64,000 bases of DNA, taken from Thalassospira lucentensis. Its GTDB lineage: Bacteria > Pseudomonadota > Alphaproteobacteria > Rhodospirillales > Thalassospiraceae. The notes under the pieces were generated by a model. The model did not search any database, was not told the DNA's origin, and worked only from the letters and a program-made list of their open reading frames with translations. Position numbers and translations under genes: made by a program. The stretch lies in contig NZ_CP136684.1 in NCBI RefSeq assembly GCF_032921865.1, positions 131,501 to 195,500 on the forward strand, given 5' to 3'. Below, piece by piece: positions 26,234-35,106 of this stretch (its first letter is position 1; every line of letters begins with the position of its first letter).

Positions 26234-27471
26234 TGAAACCCGATTGCGATATCGCCATCATCGGTGCCGGGCCGGCCGGATCGGTCATTGCCAAATTCCT
26301 GCATGATGCCGGCATGGCCGTCACCGTGCTCGAAGCCGAAACATTCCCGCGCTTCGTGATCGGCGAAAGTCTGCTGCCCAACTGCATGAATGTACTTGAA
26401 CGTGCCGGGCTTCTGGGTGCCGTGACCGATGCCGGGTTCCAGTTTAAAAACGGTGCCGTCTTCGAATGCGGCCCCCAATATATGTCGATTGATTTCCGCC
26501 AGAATTTCGAACCATCCGCTTGCTGGGGCACCACGTTTCAGGTTAAGCGCGCCCGCTTTGATCAGATTCTGGCAGGTGAAACCGCGCGCGCCGGGGTCGA
26601 TATCCGCTTTGGCCACCGCGTCACATCCGCACAACTTGCCGATGGCGATTGCCGTCTTGGCTTCACCGATGCCAATGGCAATCCGGGTGAACTCCGTGCC
26701 AGGTTCGTGGTCGATGCCAGTGGCTATGGCCGCGTCCTTCCCCGGATGCTCGGCCTTGCCCGCCCCGGCAAGTCGATTGAGCGCCGCGCGTTATTCACGC
26801 ATATGCGCGATCACATCACCGATCCCGGTTATGACCGCGAAAAAATCCTGATCACGGTGCATCCGACCCGTCATGAAATCTGGTACTGGCTGATCCCGTT
26901 TTCCGATGGCACCGCGTCCATCGGCGCGATCTATCCCGATAATGATCCGGCCTTTGACGGCATGTCCGATCAGGACATTTTCAATCAGCTGATCAACGAT
27001 ACACGTCTCGGAAGCCTTCTGGCCAATGCCGAACCAATCCGCGATCTCAATTCCATCGCCGGATATAGCGCGCAATCGGAAAAACTTTTTGGCGATGGCT
27101 ATGTGCTGCTTGGCAATTCGGCGGGCTTCCTTGATCCGGTCTTTTCATCGGGTGTGACCATCGCCATGCATTCCGCCGAACTGGCCGCCAAGGCCTTGAT
27201 CGCGCGTCATAATGGCAATGCTGTCGACTGGAACATGGATTTTGCCGAACCACTGTCAAAGGGGGTCGATACGTTCCGGGCTTACGTCGATGCATGGTAT
27301 GACGGACGGTTACAGACGATTATTTTCAATCAGCCCGATGACGATTCACAACTGAAACGTATGGTCGTTTCGATCCTTGCAGGTTATGCATGGAATATGG
27401 AAAACCCGCTGGTCGCCAAAACCGAACGCTATCTTGAGATGTTGCACGATCTATGCGCTCCGTCGTCGTAA
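26233..27471 (+). CDS. FAD-dependent oxidoreductase of the aryl-polyene cluster
   Basis: The 412-residue protein opens with a Rossmann FAD-binding motif (IIGAGPAGSVIAKFL) and has a second FAD motif LLGNSAGFLDPVFSSG. It resembles the tryptophan-halogenase/geranylgeranyl-reductase-like flavoproteins. The WWxIP halogenase signature was not seen, so hydroxylation or reduction of the aryl head or polyene is more likely than halogenation. The start is GTG at 26233 (GGGGACAGGAA upstream), overlapping the exporter stop by one base. Its exact reaction is unknown. Confidence 0.85.
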   Translation: MKPDCDIAIIGAGPAGSVIAKFLHDAGMAVTVLEAETFPRFVIGESLLPNCMNVLERAGLLGAVTDAGFQFKNGAVFECGPQYMSIDFRQNFEPSACWGTTFQVKRARFDQILAGETARAGVDIRFGHRVTSAQLADGDCRLGFTDANGNPGELRARFVVDASGYGRVLPRMLGLARPGKSIERRALFTHMRDHITDPGYDREKILITVHPTRHEIWYWLIPFSDGTASIGAIYPDNDPAFDGMSDQDIFNQLINDTRLGSLLANAEPIRDLNSIAGYSAQSEKLFGDGYVLLGNSAGFLDPVFSSGVTIAMHSAELAAKALIARHNGNAVDWNMDFAEPLSKGVDTFRAYVDAWYDGRLQTIIFNQPDDDSQLKRMVVSILAGYAWNMENPLVAKTERYLEMLHDLCAPSS

Positions 27472-28118
27472 AAACCCTTGTCGCTGGCATGCTTGCCACG
27501 GGCCTGAGCGCCTGTGAAACAATGAACATGCCCGATCTGACAATGCCCGACTTTTCCATGCCGGACGTCTTCACATCAACACCGGCGCAAACCGTGATGC
27601 TTGACGAGGGTTACGCATTCACCCTGCCTGAACAGCCATGGGCCGATGATGACACCATCGACGTCACCCAGCAGGTCACCGCAAGCTGGAAAAACATCAG
27701 CAGCACCGAAACCGAAACCGGCACCTTTCAGGCCCGCCTGTCCCTTGAACACGATCACGTCCGCATCGTCATGATCGATGATCTGGGCCGTCGCGCGATT
27801 GATATCGACTGGACGACCGATGCCCTGTCGGTCCAAACCGCCGACTGGCTGCCCGCAACACTTGATGCCAGGCGCATGCTTGCCGATATCGTCATGGTCT
27901 ATTGGCCGCTGGATGTCGTGCGCGATGCCCTGCCGGGCAATATGTCGATCCGTGAAACCATGGGTGAACGCATGCTTCGCATGGATGACAGCGGCCGCGC
28001 CTACGCCCGGATCGAACGCCCGATCCGCGATGTCTGGCAGGGTGTGGCAAACCTTCGCAATGAACGGTTCGGCTATGCCATCACGATCCGTTCACAACGG
28101 ACCGGATCGTCATCATGA
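27453..28118 (+). CDS. DUF3261-type lipoprotein
   Basis: The 221-residue protein has a lipobox (ATGLSAC, cysteine near residue 21), then a Met/Pro/Asp repeat stretch (MNMPDLTMPDFSMPDVF), and a domain matching the DUF3261 lipoproteins that recur in aryl-polyene clusters. It overlaps the flavoprotein by 19 bases and the ketosynthase by four. By analogy to LolB-like outer-membrane acceptors it may receive the polyene lipid from the LolA-like carrier, which is inference. Confidence 0.82.
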   Translation: MRSVVVKTLVAGMLATGLSACETMNMPDLTMPDFSMPDVFTSTPAQTVMLDEGYAFTLPEQPWADDDTIDVTQQVTASWKNISSTETETGTFQARLSLEHDHVRIVMIDDLGRRAIDIDWTTDALSVQTADWLPATLDARRMLADIVMVYWPLDVVRDALPGNMSIRETMGERMLRMDDSGRAYARIERPIRDVWQGVANLRNERFGYAITIRSQRTGSSS

Positions 28119-29344
28119 CGCCGGGTTCGCTCTATCTTTCCGCCCTTGGCATCGTATCGGCCCTTGGCAGCGGGATCGATGAAAGCCGCACGACCCTGTT
28201 TGGGGATCGCCCGGCGGATATGATCGCGCGCGATGGCTTCCTTCCCGACCGCACGACGATCCTTGGGACAGTTACGCATGATCCCGAACCGCTACCCGAA
28301 AACCTTGCCCGCCACGATACCCGCAACAACCGTCTGCTTTGGGCCGCAACCCGGCAGATCGAAACCGATATCACCAATCTGATCGCCGATATCGGCCGCG
28401 ACCGCATCGGTGTCATCATGGGCACCAGCACATCGGGCATCGAAGAGGGCACAAGCGATTACGAAGCCGCCCTTGATGGCGGTGCCTTCCCCGAAACCTT
28501 CGTCTATAGCCATCAGGAAATCGGATCGCCTGCGGATTTCCTGCGCGATGCCTTTGATCTTGGCGGACCGTCCTATGCGATTTCAACCGCCTGCTCGTCG
28601 AGTGCCAAGGCTTTCGCCGCCGGGGCGCGCCTGATCAATACCGGGCTATGCGATGCGGTTCTGGTTGGCGGCGTCGATAGCCTCTGCCGTCTGACCGTGC
28701 GCGGCTTTGATGCCCTGCAATCGGTATCAAACGGCATTTGTAATCCCATGAGCATCAATCGCGACGGCATCAATATCGGCGAAGGAGCCGCGATCTTCAT
28801 CCTGCGCCGTAATGCCCATCCCGATGCGGGCGACATCGAATTGCTCGGTGTCGGTGAAAGTTCCGACGCCCATCACCCCAATGCGCCGCATCCCGATGGC
28901 CGGGGGGCCGCCTTGGCAATGCAAAACGCGCTGGCGAATGCCAAACTCAAACCATCCGACATCGCCTATATCAATCTCCACGGCACCGCGACCCCGCTTA
29001 ATGACGGGATGGAAGCCCGTGCGGTCTGCGATGTTCTGGGTGCCAACGTCCCGGCAAGCTCCACCAAGCCCATGACCGGTCATACGCTGGGTGCTGCGGG
29101 CGCCATCGAAGCCGCCATGCTGTGGCTATCGCTTTGCAATGCCGCCCAAGGTGCCCCCCTGCCACGTCATATCTGGGATGGTGCGACTGATCCCGAAATT
29201 CCCGACATCAATCTGGTGACCAGACCGGGCACGAAATTGCCGCCCGCGGATCGGCTGGCGATGATGAGCAACTCGTTTGCCTTTGGCGGCAGCAACGTCT
29301 CGGTCATTCTGGGCCGGGGCTGGAACCGGGGGGACCGCGCATGA
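28115..29344 (+). CDS. Beta-ketoacyl synthase (ApeO type)
   Basis: The 409-residue enzyme has a complete condensing-enzyme triad: Cys160 in STACSSSA, His in LHGTATPLNDG and His in MTGHTLGAAGA. In aryl-polyene systems this ketosynthase pairs with the chain-length-factor-like protein (encoded at 15289) and extends the chain with malonyl units. It lies in an unbroken run of four-base overlaps with DUF3261, the dehydratase, the reductase and the second ketosynthase. Confidence 0.92.
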   Translation: MTPGSLYLSALGIVSALGSGIDESRTTLFGDRPADMIARDGFLPDRTTILGTVTHDPEPLPENLARHDTRNNRLLWAATRQIETDITNLIADIGRDRIGVIMGTSTSGIEEGTSDYEAALDGGAFPETFVYSHQEIGSPADFLRDAFDLGGPSYAISTACSSSAKAFAAGARLINTGLCDAVLVGGVDSLCRLTVRGFDALQSVSNGICNPMSINRDGINIGEGAAIFILRRNAHPDAGDIELLGVGESSDAHHPNAPHPDGRGAALAMQNALANAKLKPSDIAYINLHGTATPLNDGMEARAVCDVLGANVPASSTKPMTGHTLGAAGAIEAAMLWLSLCNAAQGAPLPRHIWDGATDPEIPDINLVTRPGTKLPPADRLAMMSNSFAFGGSNVSVILGRGWNRGDRA

Positions 29345-29832
29345 ATGCGTCAGTAAAACCCGCCTTCCCACCCGTCGAAACACTGGTGCCGCACGCGGCC
29401 CCGATGCTCCTGATCGACCGCGTTCTCGCCGCCGATGCCGAAAGCCTGACGGCCGAAGTCCGCATCACCAAAAACAGCCTGTTCTTCACCCCTACGCACG
29501 GCGTCCCCGCCTATGTCGGGATTGAATATATCGCCCAGTCGGTCGCGGCCTATAGCGGCTGGCGCGCCCAGTCTGCCGCCCCCGGCACAGCCCCGAAAAT
29601 CGGTTATCTGCTCGGCACGCGCAAAATGACCATGGCATGCGATGGCTTTGCCGATGGCGATGTGCTTGTCATCCATGTGAAAAACATTTTCGAAGACGGC
29701 GAAATGGGTGTGTTTGACGGCGAAGTCCGCAAAGGTGATGAAACCCTTGTGAGTGCGCGCATCAATGTCTATCAGCCAAATGACGCCGCATCCGAAACCC
29801 CAACCAGCAACCAAGAAACGACAAAGCCATGA
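29341..29832 (+). CDS. 3-hydroxyacyl carrier protein dehydratase (ApeP type)
   Basis: The 163-residue hotdog protein has VPHAAPMLLIDRVL at the N-terminus and GVPAYVGIEYIAQSVAA, carrying the conserved acidic residue of the central helix. In studied aryl-polyene clusters ApeP forms a heterodimeric dehydratase with ApeI; the ApeI counterpart here is the C-terminal domain of the ligase fusion at 17918. The pair would introduce each double bond of the polyene. Confidence 0.88.
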   Translation: MNASVKPAFPPVETLVPHAAPMLLIDRVLAADAESLTAEVRITKNSLFFTPTHGVPAYVGIEYIAQSVAAYSGWRAQSAAPGTAPKIGYLLGTRKMTMACDGFADGDVLVIHVKNIFEDGEMGVFDGEVRKGDETLVSARINVYQPNDAASETPTSNQETTKP

Positions 29833-30554
29833 CAGAAACCATTCTGGTAACAGGTGCAAGCAAGGGGATCGGTGCCGCCACCGCGCGCCGACTTGCAAGG
29901 GACGGTTTTGATATCGTCGTCCATTATCATTCCGATCAAACCGGGGCCGAAGCCGTCCGTGATGATATCATCGCCCTTGGCCGCACGGCCCGTCTGATCC
30001 AGTTCGATATCGCCGACCGTGACGCGACACGTACCGCAATCGAGGCCGACATTGCCGATCATGGCGCGCCCTATGGTGTGATCCTCAATGCCGGGCTGAC
30101 CCGCGATGGACCTTTCCCGGCGCTCGAAGACGACGATTGGGACCGGGTTCTGCACACCAATCTCGATGGCTTTTACAATGTGATCAAACCGCTGATCATG
30201 CCGATCATTCAACGGCGCAAGGGCGGGCGGATCGTGGCGCTCACCTCCATCGCCGGGATTGCCGGCAATCGCGGGCAGGTCAATTACGCGGCGTCAAAGG
30301 CCGGGATCATCGGGGCGGTCAAATCGCTTGCCCTTGAACTCGCCAAACGCAAAATCACCGTCAATGCCGTGGCCCCCGGCGTGATCGAAACCCAGATGAC
30401 CGACGACCTGCCCGCGGACGAGGTCAAGGCGATGATCCCGATGCGCCGTTACGGCACGGCTGATGAGGTCGCGGGCACCATCGCGTTTCTGTGCAGCCCC
30501 GATGCGTCCTATATCACCCGTCAGGTCATCAGTGTGAATGGGGGCATGTTATGA
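29829..30554 (+). CDS. 3-ketoacyl carrier protein reductase (FabG/ApeQ type)
   Basis: The 241-residue short-chain reductase has the NADPH motif VTGASKGIGAATARRLA, NAGLTRD and the catalytic YAASKAG. Length and motifs are those of FabG. It would reduce each beta-keto group before dehydration; with no enoyl reductase in the cluster, double bonds persist and give the conjugated polyene. It overlaps both neighbours by four bases. Confidence 0.93.
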   Translation: MTETILVTGASKGIGAATARRLARDGFDIVVHYHSDQTGAEAVRDDIIALGRTARLIQFDIADRDATRTAIEADIADHGAPYGVILNAGLTRDGPFPALEDDDWDRVLHTNLDGFYNVIKPLIMPIIQRRKGGRIVALTSIAGIAGNRGQVNYAASKAGIIGAVKSLALELAKRKITVNAVAPGVIETQMTDDLPADEVKAMIPMRRYGTADEVAGTIAFLCSPDASYITRQVISVNGGML

Positions 30555-31801
30555 GCCACCTCAACACCACCTCCACCCGCCGCGTTGTCGTCACCGGCAT
30601 GGCCGGCATCACCGCCCTTGGTGATAACTGGGAAACCATTTCATCGCGCATGGCCGCGGGCGAAACCGGCATCCGGCGCATGGATGACTGGGATGGCAAA
30701 TATGATCTGCGTACACGCCTTGCCGCCCCGGTGCAGGACTTCACGCTCAAGGGTAAATTCAGCCGCAAACAGCTTCGCAGCATGGGCCGTGTTGCCCAGA
30801 TGTCGGTCGATGCCACCGACAAGGCACTTGAAATGGCGGGGCTTCGTGATGATACCGCCATCCTGCAGGGCGGGCGTCTTGGCATTGCCTATGGCTCGTC
30901 CTTCGGAAGCACCCCGCCCGTTCTCGGCTTCACCCGCCTGATGGAACATGGCGACAGCAATGCCATCACCGCCACCAGCTACATCCAGATGATGAGCCAC
31001 ACGGCAGCCGTCAATATCGGCGTGCTCTATGGCATTTCCGGGCGCATCATCCCGACCTCGACCGCCTGCACATCGGGCAGCATGGGGATCGGATATGCGT
31101 ATGAGGCCATAAAATTCGGCATGCAGGATCTGATGATCGCGGGCGGGGCGGAGGAACTCTGCCCCACCATGGTCGCCGTGTTCGATACCCTGTTTGCCAC
31201 CAGCACAAGCAACGACGCCCCGGAACTCTCCCCGCGTCCCTATGATGCAAGGCGCGATGGTCTGGTGATCGGCGAAGGGGCCGGAACGCTGATCCTCGAA
31301 GAATACGAACATGCCAAGGCCCGCGGCGCCACCATCTATGGCGAAATCGTCGGCTTCGCCAGCAATTCGGACGGCGCACACATCACGCAGCCCGCGGCGG
31401 ACAAAATGGAAGTCGCCCTTCGTAAATCGCTCGAAACTGCCGGGCTGTCATCATCGGATATCGATATCGTCAATGGCCACGGCACCGCGACGGATCACGG
31501 CGACCTTGCCGAAAGCAAGGCGACCCGTGCGGTGTTTGACCGCGCCATTCCGATGCACACGCTCAAGGGCCATTTCGGCCACAGCCTTGGCGCATGTGGT
31601 GCCATCGAGGCATGGCTGGGCCTTGAAATGATGCGCGAAGGCAAATTTGTCGCCACCGCCAATCTTGAACAGGTCGACCCGGAATGCGCCGAACTTGATT
31701 ACATCTTTGGCGACGCCAGAAGCCTTTCGGCCGAACATATGATGAGCAACAATTTCGCCTTTGGCGGCATCAACACGTCCCTGATCTTCCGGCAAATCTG
31801 A
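30551..31801 (+). CDS. Beta-ketoacyl synthase (FabF-like, ApeR type)
   Basis: From ATG 30551 the enzyme has 416 residues, with Cys173 in STACTSGS, His in NGHGTATDHGD and His in GHFGHSLGACG, a complete condensing triad. It is the second active ketosynthase of the cluster and the last gene of the operon, 15 bases before a strong terminator. In related systems ApeR works as a homodimer apart from the KS/CLF pair. Confidence 0.92.
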   Translation: MSHLNTTSTRRVVVTGMAGITALGDNWETISSRMAAGETGIRRMDDWDGKYDLRTRLAAPVQDFTLKGKFSRKQLRSMGRVAQMSVDATDKALEMAGLRDDTAILQGGRLGIAYGSSFGSTPPVLGFTRLMEHGDSNAITATSYIQMMSHTAAVNIGVLYGISGRIIPTSTACTSGSMGIGYAYEAIKFGMQDLMIAGGAEELCPTMVAVFDTLFATSTSNDAPELSPRPYDARRDGLVIGEGAGTLILEEYEHAKARGATIYGEIVGFASNSDGAHITQPAADKMEVALRKSLETAGLSSSDIDIVNGHGTATDHGDLAESKATRAVFDRAIPMHTLKGHFGHSLGACGAIEAWLGLEMMREGKFVATANLEQVDPECAELDYIFGDARSLSAEHMMSNNFAFGGINTSLIFRQI

Positions 31802-31816
31802 ATTTACCGACCCAAC

Positions 31817-31843
31817 AAAAACCCCGGCATCTGCCGGGGTTTT
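31817..31843. terminator. Bidirectional terminator between the aryl-polyene and kynurenine/anthranilate clusters
   Basis: AAAACCCCGGC and GCCGGGGTTTT form a perfect eleven-base stem with a four-base loop; T runs follow on both strands. It separates the convergent ends of the plus-strand polyene operon and the minus-strand RidA gene. Confidence 0.93.
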
Positions 31844-31848
31844 GCGTT

Positions 31849-32259
31849 TCAGGCCGCGTTTCTATCCGCCGGGATCGATGCCGTCGCCTCGATCTCGATC
31901 AGGGCTTCGTCTTCGACAAGGGCACTTACCACAACCATCGTCATCGCCGGGAAATTCTTGCCAAGCACGCGGCGATACGCCTCGCCGACCTCGCGCTGTT
32001 TCGCAAGATATTCCTTCTTGTCGACCACATACCATGTCAGCCGTGTCAGGTGCTCCGGCCCGCCACCGGCGGCCTCCAGCACATCGACGATATTGCGCAA
32101 CGCCTGTTCCATCTGACCGACGAAATCCTTGGCGACAAAGACCTGATCAGCGTTCCAGCCGATCTGCCCGCCGATATAAAGCGGCACCCCGTCGGCCAGC
32201 ACGCCATTTGCGTAACCCTTGGGCGGTTTCCATCCGTCTGGCTGAATGATTTTATGCAT
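31849..32259 (-). CDS. RidA/YjgF-family protein
   Basis: The 136-residue protein shows the RidA fold segments (PLYIGGQIGWN, QALRNIVDVLEAAGG, and ALIEIEATASI near the C-terminus). RidA proteins hydrolyse reactive enamines and imines to ketones and ammonia. It ends the anthranilate cluster, overlapping the thioesterase frame by eight bases, and could release the amino nitrogen from the reduced aminobenzoyl-CoA ring, which is an enamine. The canonical catalytic arginine near residue 105 of RidA is not evident (KNFPAMTMVVVSAL), so this looks like a non-archetypal subgroup. The specific role is inferred. Confidence 0.87.
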   Translation of the reverse strand: MHKIIQPDGWKPPKGYANGVLADGVPLYIGGQIGWNADQVFVAKDFVGQMEQALRNIVDVLEAAGGGPEHLTRLTWYVVDKKEYLAKQREVGEAYRRVLGKNFPAMTMVVVSALVEDEALIEIEATASIPADRNAA

Positions 32260-32683
32260 CTTTTTCTACCATTTCATTGATTTCGTTGTCGATTTTGGCA
32301 CGCAAATCATCGGGCCACGGCACCGATTTACCGGCACCCCTTCTGGTAAACACCAGCGTTGCTGTCATCGAAACGCGTTGCTCGTCGCCACAGACAGCCG
32401 TGATTTCAAGATCAAGGCTCGACCGCCCCAACCGTTTCGGCACCAACCGAAATTCAAGCATCTCGCCAAGGCGGCTGGGCGCGGTAAAGCTGATCTGAAG
32501 CCCCGCGGTCGGCACCGCCACCTCGTCAACCCCATGCATCTGCGCAAAGCTGAAGCCGATACGGGCCTCGAACCATTCTTCGACCGTGGCATTGATCATT
32601 TCGAAATAGCGCGGATAAAAAACGATCCCCGCCGGGTCGCAATGCTGAAACAGGACTTTCTGGGCATAGGTGAACATCGTCAT
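32252..32683 (-). CDS. 4-hydroxybenzoyl-CoA-type thioesterase
   Basis: From ATG 32683 the hotdog protein has 143 residues, with VLFQHCDPAGIVFYPRYFEM carrying the catalytic Asp of the 4-hydroxybenzoyl-CoA thioesterase group. It begins one base after the ABC ATPase stop. In an aromatic-CoA pathway it may hydrolyse stalled aryl-CoA esters and recycle CoA. An internal ATG at 32677 is an alternative start. Confidence 0.87.
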   Translation of the reverse strand: MTMFTYAQKVLFQHCDPAGIVFYPRYFEMINATVEEWFEARIGFSFAQMHGVDEVAVPTAGLQISFTAPSRLGEMLEFRLVPKRLGRSSLDLEITAVCGDEQRVSMTATLVFTRRGAGKSVPWPDDLRAKIDNEINEMVEKDA

Positions 32684-32684
32684 C

Positions 32685-33374
32685 TCACACCCCCAGATAC
32701 CGGTCGGCAAGGTCGTCGGTCAAATCACCGACCGCCCCCGTCCATGCGGTAACGCCCTTTTCGACCACCACATAACGGTCCGCCACGCCGGATAATTCTT
32801 TAAGCGACTTGTCGACGACAAGGATCGAAAGGCCGGATTGCTTCAACCGGTTGATCGCGGCCCAGATTTCCTGCCGCACCACCGGCGCAAGCCCCTCGGT
32901 CGCTTCATCAAGGATCAGAAGCCGTGGGTTGGTCATCAATGCCCGCCCGATGGCAAGCATCTGCTGCTCCCCACCCGAAAGCGTCATCGCCTTCTGATCG
33001 CGCCGCTCGGCAAGCCTTGGGAACAGGTCCGCCACCCGGTCAAAATCCCATTCACCGGCTCGTGCCGCCGCCATCAGGTTTTCCATCACGCTTAACCGGG
33101 CAAAGCACCGCCGCCCTTCGGGGACAAGCCCGATGCCAAGCCGTGCGGCCTTGTGCGATGGCAGTTTCGCAAGATCGGTATCAGCAAAGCGGACCTCGCC
33201 ATCCCGGTGGCTCATCATCCGGCAGATGGTCTTGATCGTCGTGGTCTTGCCCATGCCGTTGCGCCCCATAAGCGCAACCGCCTCGCCCTCATTCACGATC
33301 AGATCGACACCAAACAATGCCTGCGACGCACCATAAAATGCGGTGATGCCTGATACTTCCAGAAGTGCGCTCAT
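32685..33374 (-). CDS. LivF-type ABC transporter ATP-binding protein
   Basis: The 229-residue ATPase has Walker A (GRNGMGKTT), signature LSGGEQQ and Walker B LLILDEATEGLAP, as in the LivF half of branched-chain amino-acid-type importers. It follows a LivG-type gene with two bases between. Because it is embedded between kynurenine pathway genes and anthranilate accessory genes, the imported substrate is more probably an aromatic compound than leucine. Confidence 0.92.
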   Translation of the reverse strand: MSALLEVSGITAFYGASQALFGVDLIVNEGEAVALMGRNGMGKTTTIKTICRMMSHRDGEVRFADTDLAKLPSHKAARLGIGLVPEGRRCFARLSVMENLMAAARAGEWDFDRVADLFPRLAERRDQKAMTLSGGEQQMLAIGRALMTNPRLLILDEATEGLAPVVRQEIWAAINRLKQSGLSILVVDKSLKELSGVADRYVVVEKGVTAWTGAVGDLTDDLADRYLGV

Positions 33375-33376
33375 GA

Positions 33377-34126
33377 TCAGGCTTCCTCCCCCAAGTACGC
33401 CCGCTTGACGTCTTCATTGCCACGAATATCGTCAACCGTGCCGGTCGCAATCACCCGTCCATAAACCAGAACCGAAATCCGGTCCGCCAGCGCAAAAACC
33501 GCGTCCATATCATGTTCTACCAGAAGGATCGGCGCCTCTGCCCGCAATCCGTCAAGGAAGCCGGTCAGACGTTTCGATCCTTCCGGCCCCATGCCTGCCA
33601 TCGGCTCGTCGAGCAAAAAGGCACGCGGCTTAAGCGCAAGCGCCACCGCCATTTCAAGCTGCCTGCGTTCGCCGTGCGAAATATCGGCCGCCCGCATCTG
33701 GGCCCGGTCGGCAAGGCCAACCCGCTCCAGTTGCGCCATCGCCGGTTCAAGAAGCGACGCATCGCTCAGAACCGGTTTAAAAAACCGGAAGATTTTCCCG
33801 CTGACCGATTGCTGCGCCAAAACGACGTTTTGCAGGACGGAGAATTCCGGCATCAGGGACGACACCTGAAATGTCCGCGCCAATCCCATGCGGGATCGTT
33901 CCACCGCATCCAGATCGCCGATATCGCGTCCGGCAAAGCGGATGTTGCCGCTATCAGATTTGATCTCGCCCGCGATCTGCTTGATCAGGGTGGATTTCCC
34001 CGCCCCGTTCGGCCCGATCAGGGCATGGATTTCACCGGGCATAAGGTCCAGCGACACATTGTCACTGGCCAGTAACGCGCCGAACTGCTTGGTGACATTG
34101 GATAGTGAAAGAATGGCTTCAGGCAT
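33377..34126 (-). CDS. LivG-type ABC transporter ATP-binding protein
   Basis: The 249-residue ATPase has Walker A (GPNGAGKST), signature-like ISHGERRQLE and Walker B AFLLDEPMAGM, followed by the C-terminal extension typical of LivG. It overlaps the LivM-type permease by eight bases. It works as a heterodimer with the adjacent LivF-type protein to power import. Confidence 0.92.
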   Translation of the reverse strand: MPEAILSLSNVTKQFGALLASDNVSLDLMPGEIHALIGPNGAGKSTLIKQIAGEIKSDSGNIRFAGRDIGDLDAVERSRMGLARTFQVSSLMPEFSVLQNVVLAQQSVSGKIFRFFKPVLSDASLLEPAMAQLERVGLADRAQMRAADISHGERRQLEMAVALALKPRAFLLDEPMAGMGPEGSKRLTGFLDGLRAEAPILLVEHDMDAVFALADRISVLVYGRVIATGTVDDIRGNEDVKRAYLGEEA

Positions 34127-35105
34127 GTTTGCGCTCCCCCGCCAGAAGGCCGATCAGGCCACCGCGTGCAAACAGCACCACCACCAGCAACAGAATACCC
34201 AACGGCAATTGCCAATATTCAAACATGCCGCCCAGAAGATGTTCCAGAATGATGTAAAGTGCCGCCCCCGCGACCGGACCAAACAGACGCCCGACCCCGC
34301 CAAGAATAACAAACACCATGATTTCACCCGACATATGCCATGACAGCATCGACGGGCTGACAAACCGGTTCAGATCGGCATAAAGCGCACCGGCCCATGC
34401 GGTAATCATCGCCGAAATCACAAACGCCACCAGCCGCACGCGGAATGGCGCAATGCCAATCGCCATCATGCGCTGGCTGTTTTGCCGCGCCCCATGCAGG
34501 GCAAGGCCAAACCGCGACCGGATCAGCACCGCCGAAAACGCAATCGCAACGCCGAGCATCGCGGCACACAGCGCAAAGAAGCTGATCGGATCAAGCGTGT
34601 TCAGACCCGGGAAGCTATTGCGTACATAAATCGAAAGCCCGTCTTCCCCGCCATAGGCCGGCCAGGAAATCGCGAAGTAATAGATCATCTGCGCAAAGGC
34701 CAACGTGATCATGATGAAATAGACACCACTGGTCCGAAGCGTGATCGCCCCGATCAGAAGCGCCACCAAAGCCGATGCGATCAATGCCACGATCCAGATG
34801 ACAATCATCTGTGTCGTACCGTTGATCTCAAACGGGGCGGTCATGATCGGCTCGTAATTCAGTGCGTGGCTGGCAAGGATACCGGCGGCATAGCCCCCGA
34901 TCCCGAAAAACGCCGCATGGCCAAACGACACAAGCCCGCCATAGCCAAGTGCGATGTTAAGCCCGACCCCCGCCATGCCAAGGATCGCAACCTTGGTCGC
35001 AAGCGTGATGATAAAAGGCTCGCCCATGATCTGTGCGATCACCGGCACCGCAATCAGCAACGCCGCCAGAACGATATTAAGGATGGTTTCGCGGTTCATG
35101 CTCAT
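34119..35105 (-). CDS. LivM-type ABC transporter permease
   Basis: The 328-residue protein has eight to ten hydrophobic segments and the family stretch LNIALGYGGLVSFGHAAFFGIGGY. It ends in a short basic tail. It lies between the LivH-type permease (one base apart) and the LivG-type ATPase. The two permeases form the membrane channel of the importer. Confidence 0.92.
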   Translation of the reverse strand: MSMNRETILNIVLAALLIAVPVIAQIMGEPFIITLATKVAILGMAGVGLNIALGYGGLVSFGHAAFFGIGGYAAGILASHALNYEPIMTAPFEINGTTQMIVIWIVALIASALVALLIGAITLRTSGVYFIMITLAFAQMIYYFAISWPAYGGEDGLSIYVRNSFPGLNTLDPISFFALCAAMLGVAIAFSAVLIRSRFGLALHGARQNSQRMMAIGIAPFRVRLVAFVISAMITAWAGALYADLNRFVSPSMLSWHMSGEIMVFVILGGVGRLFGPVAGAALYIILEHLLGGMFEYWQLPLGILLLVVVLFARGGLIGLLAGERKHA

Positions 35106-35106
35106 A

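Noticed and set aside
26233-27471. Halogenase assignment for the aryl-polyene flavoprotein
   Set aside because: FAD motifs match, but the WWxIP halogenase signature was not found, so only an oxidoreductase is claimed.
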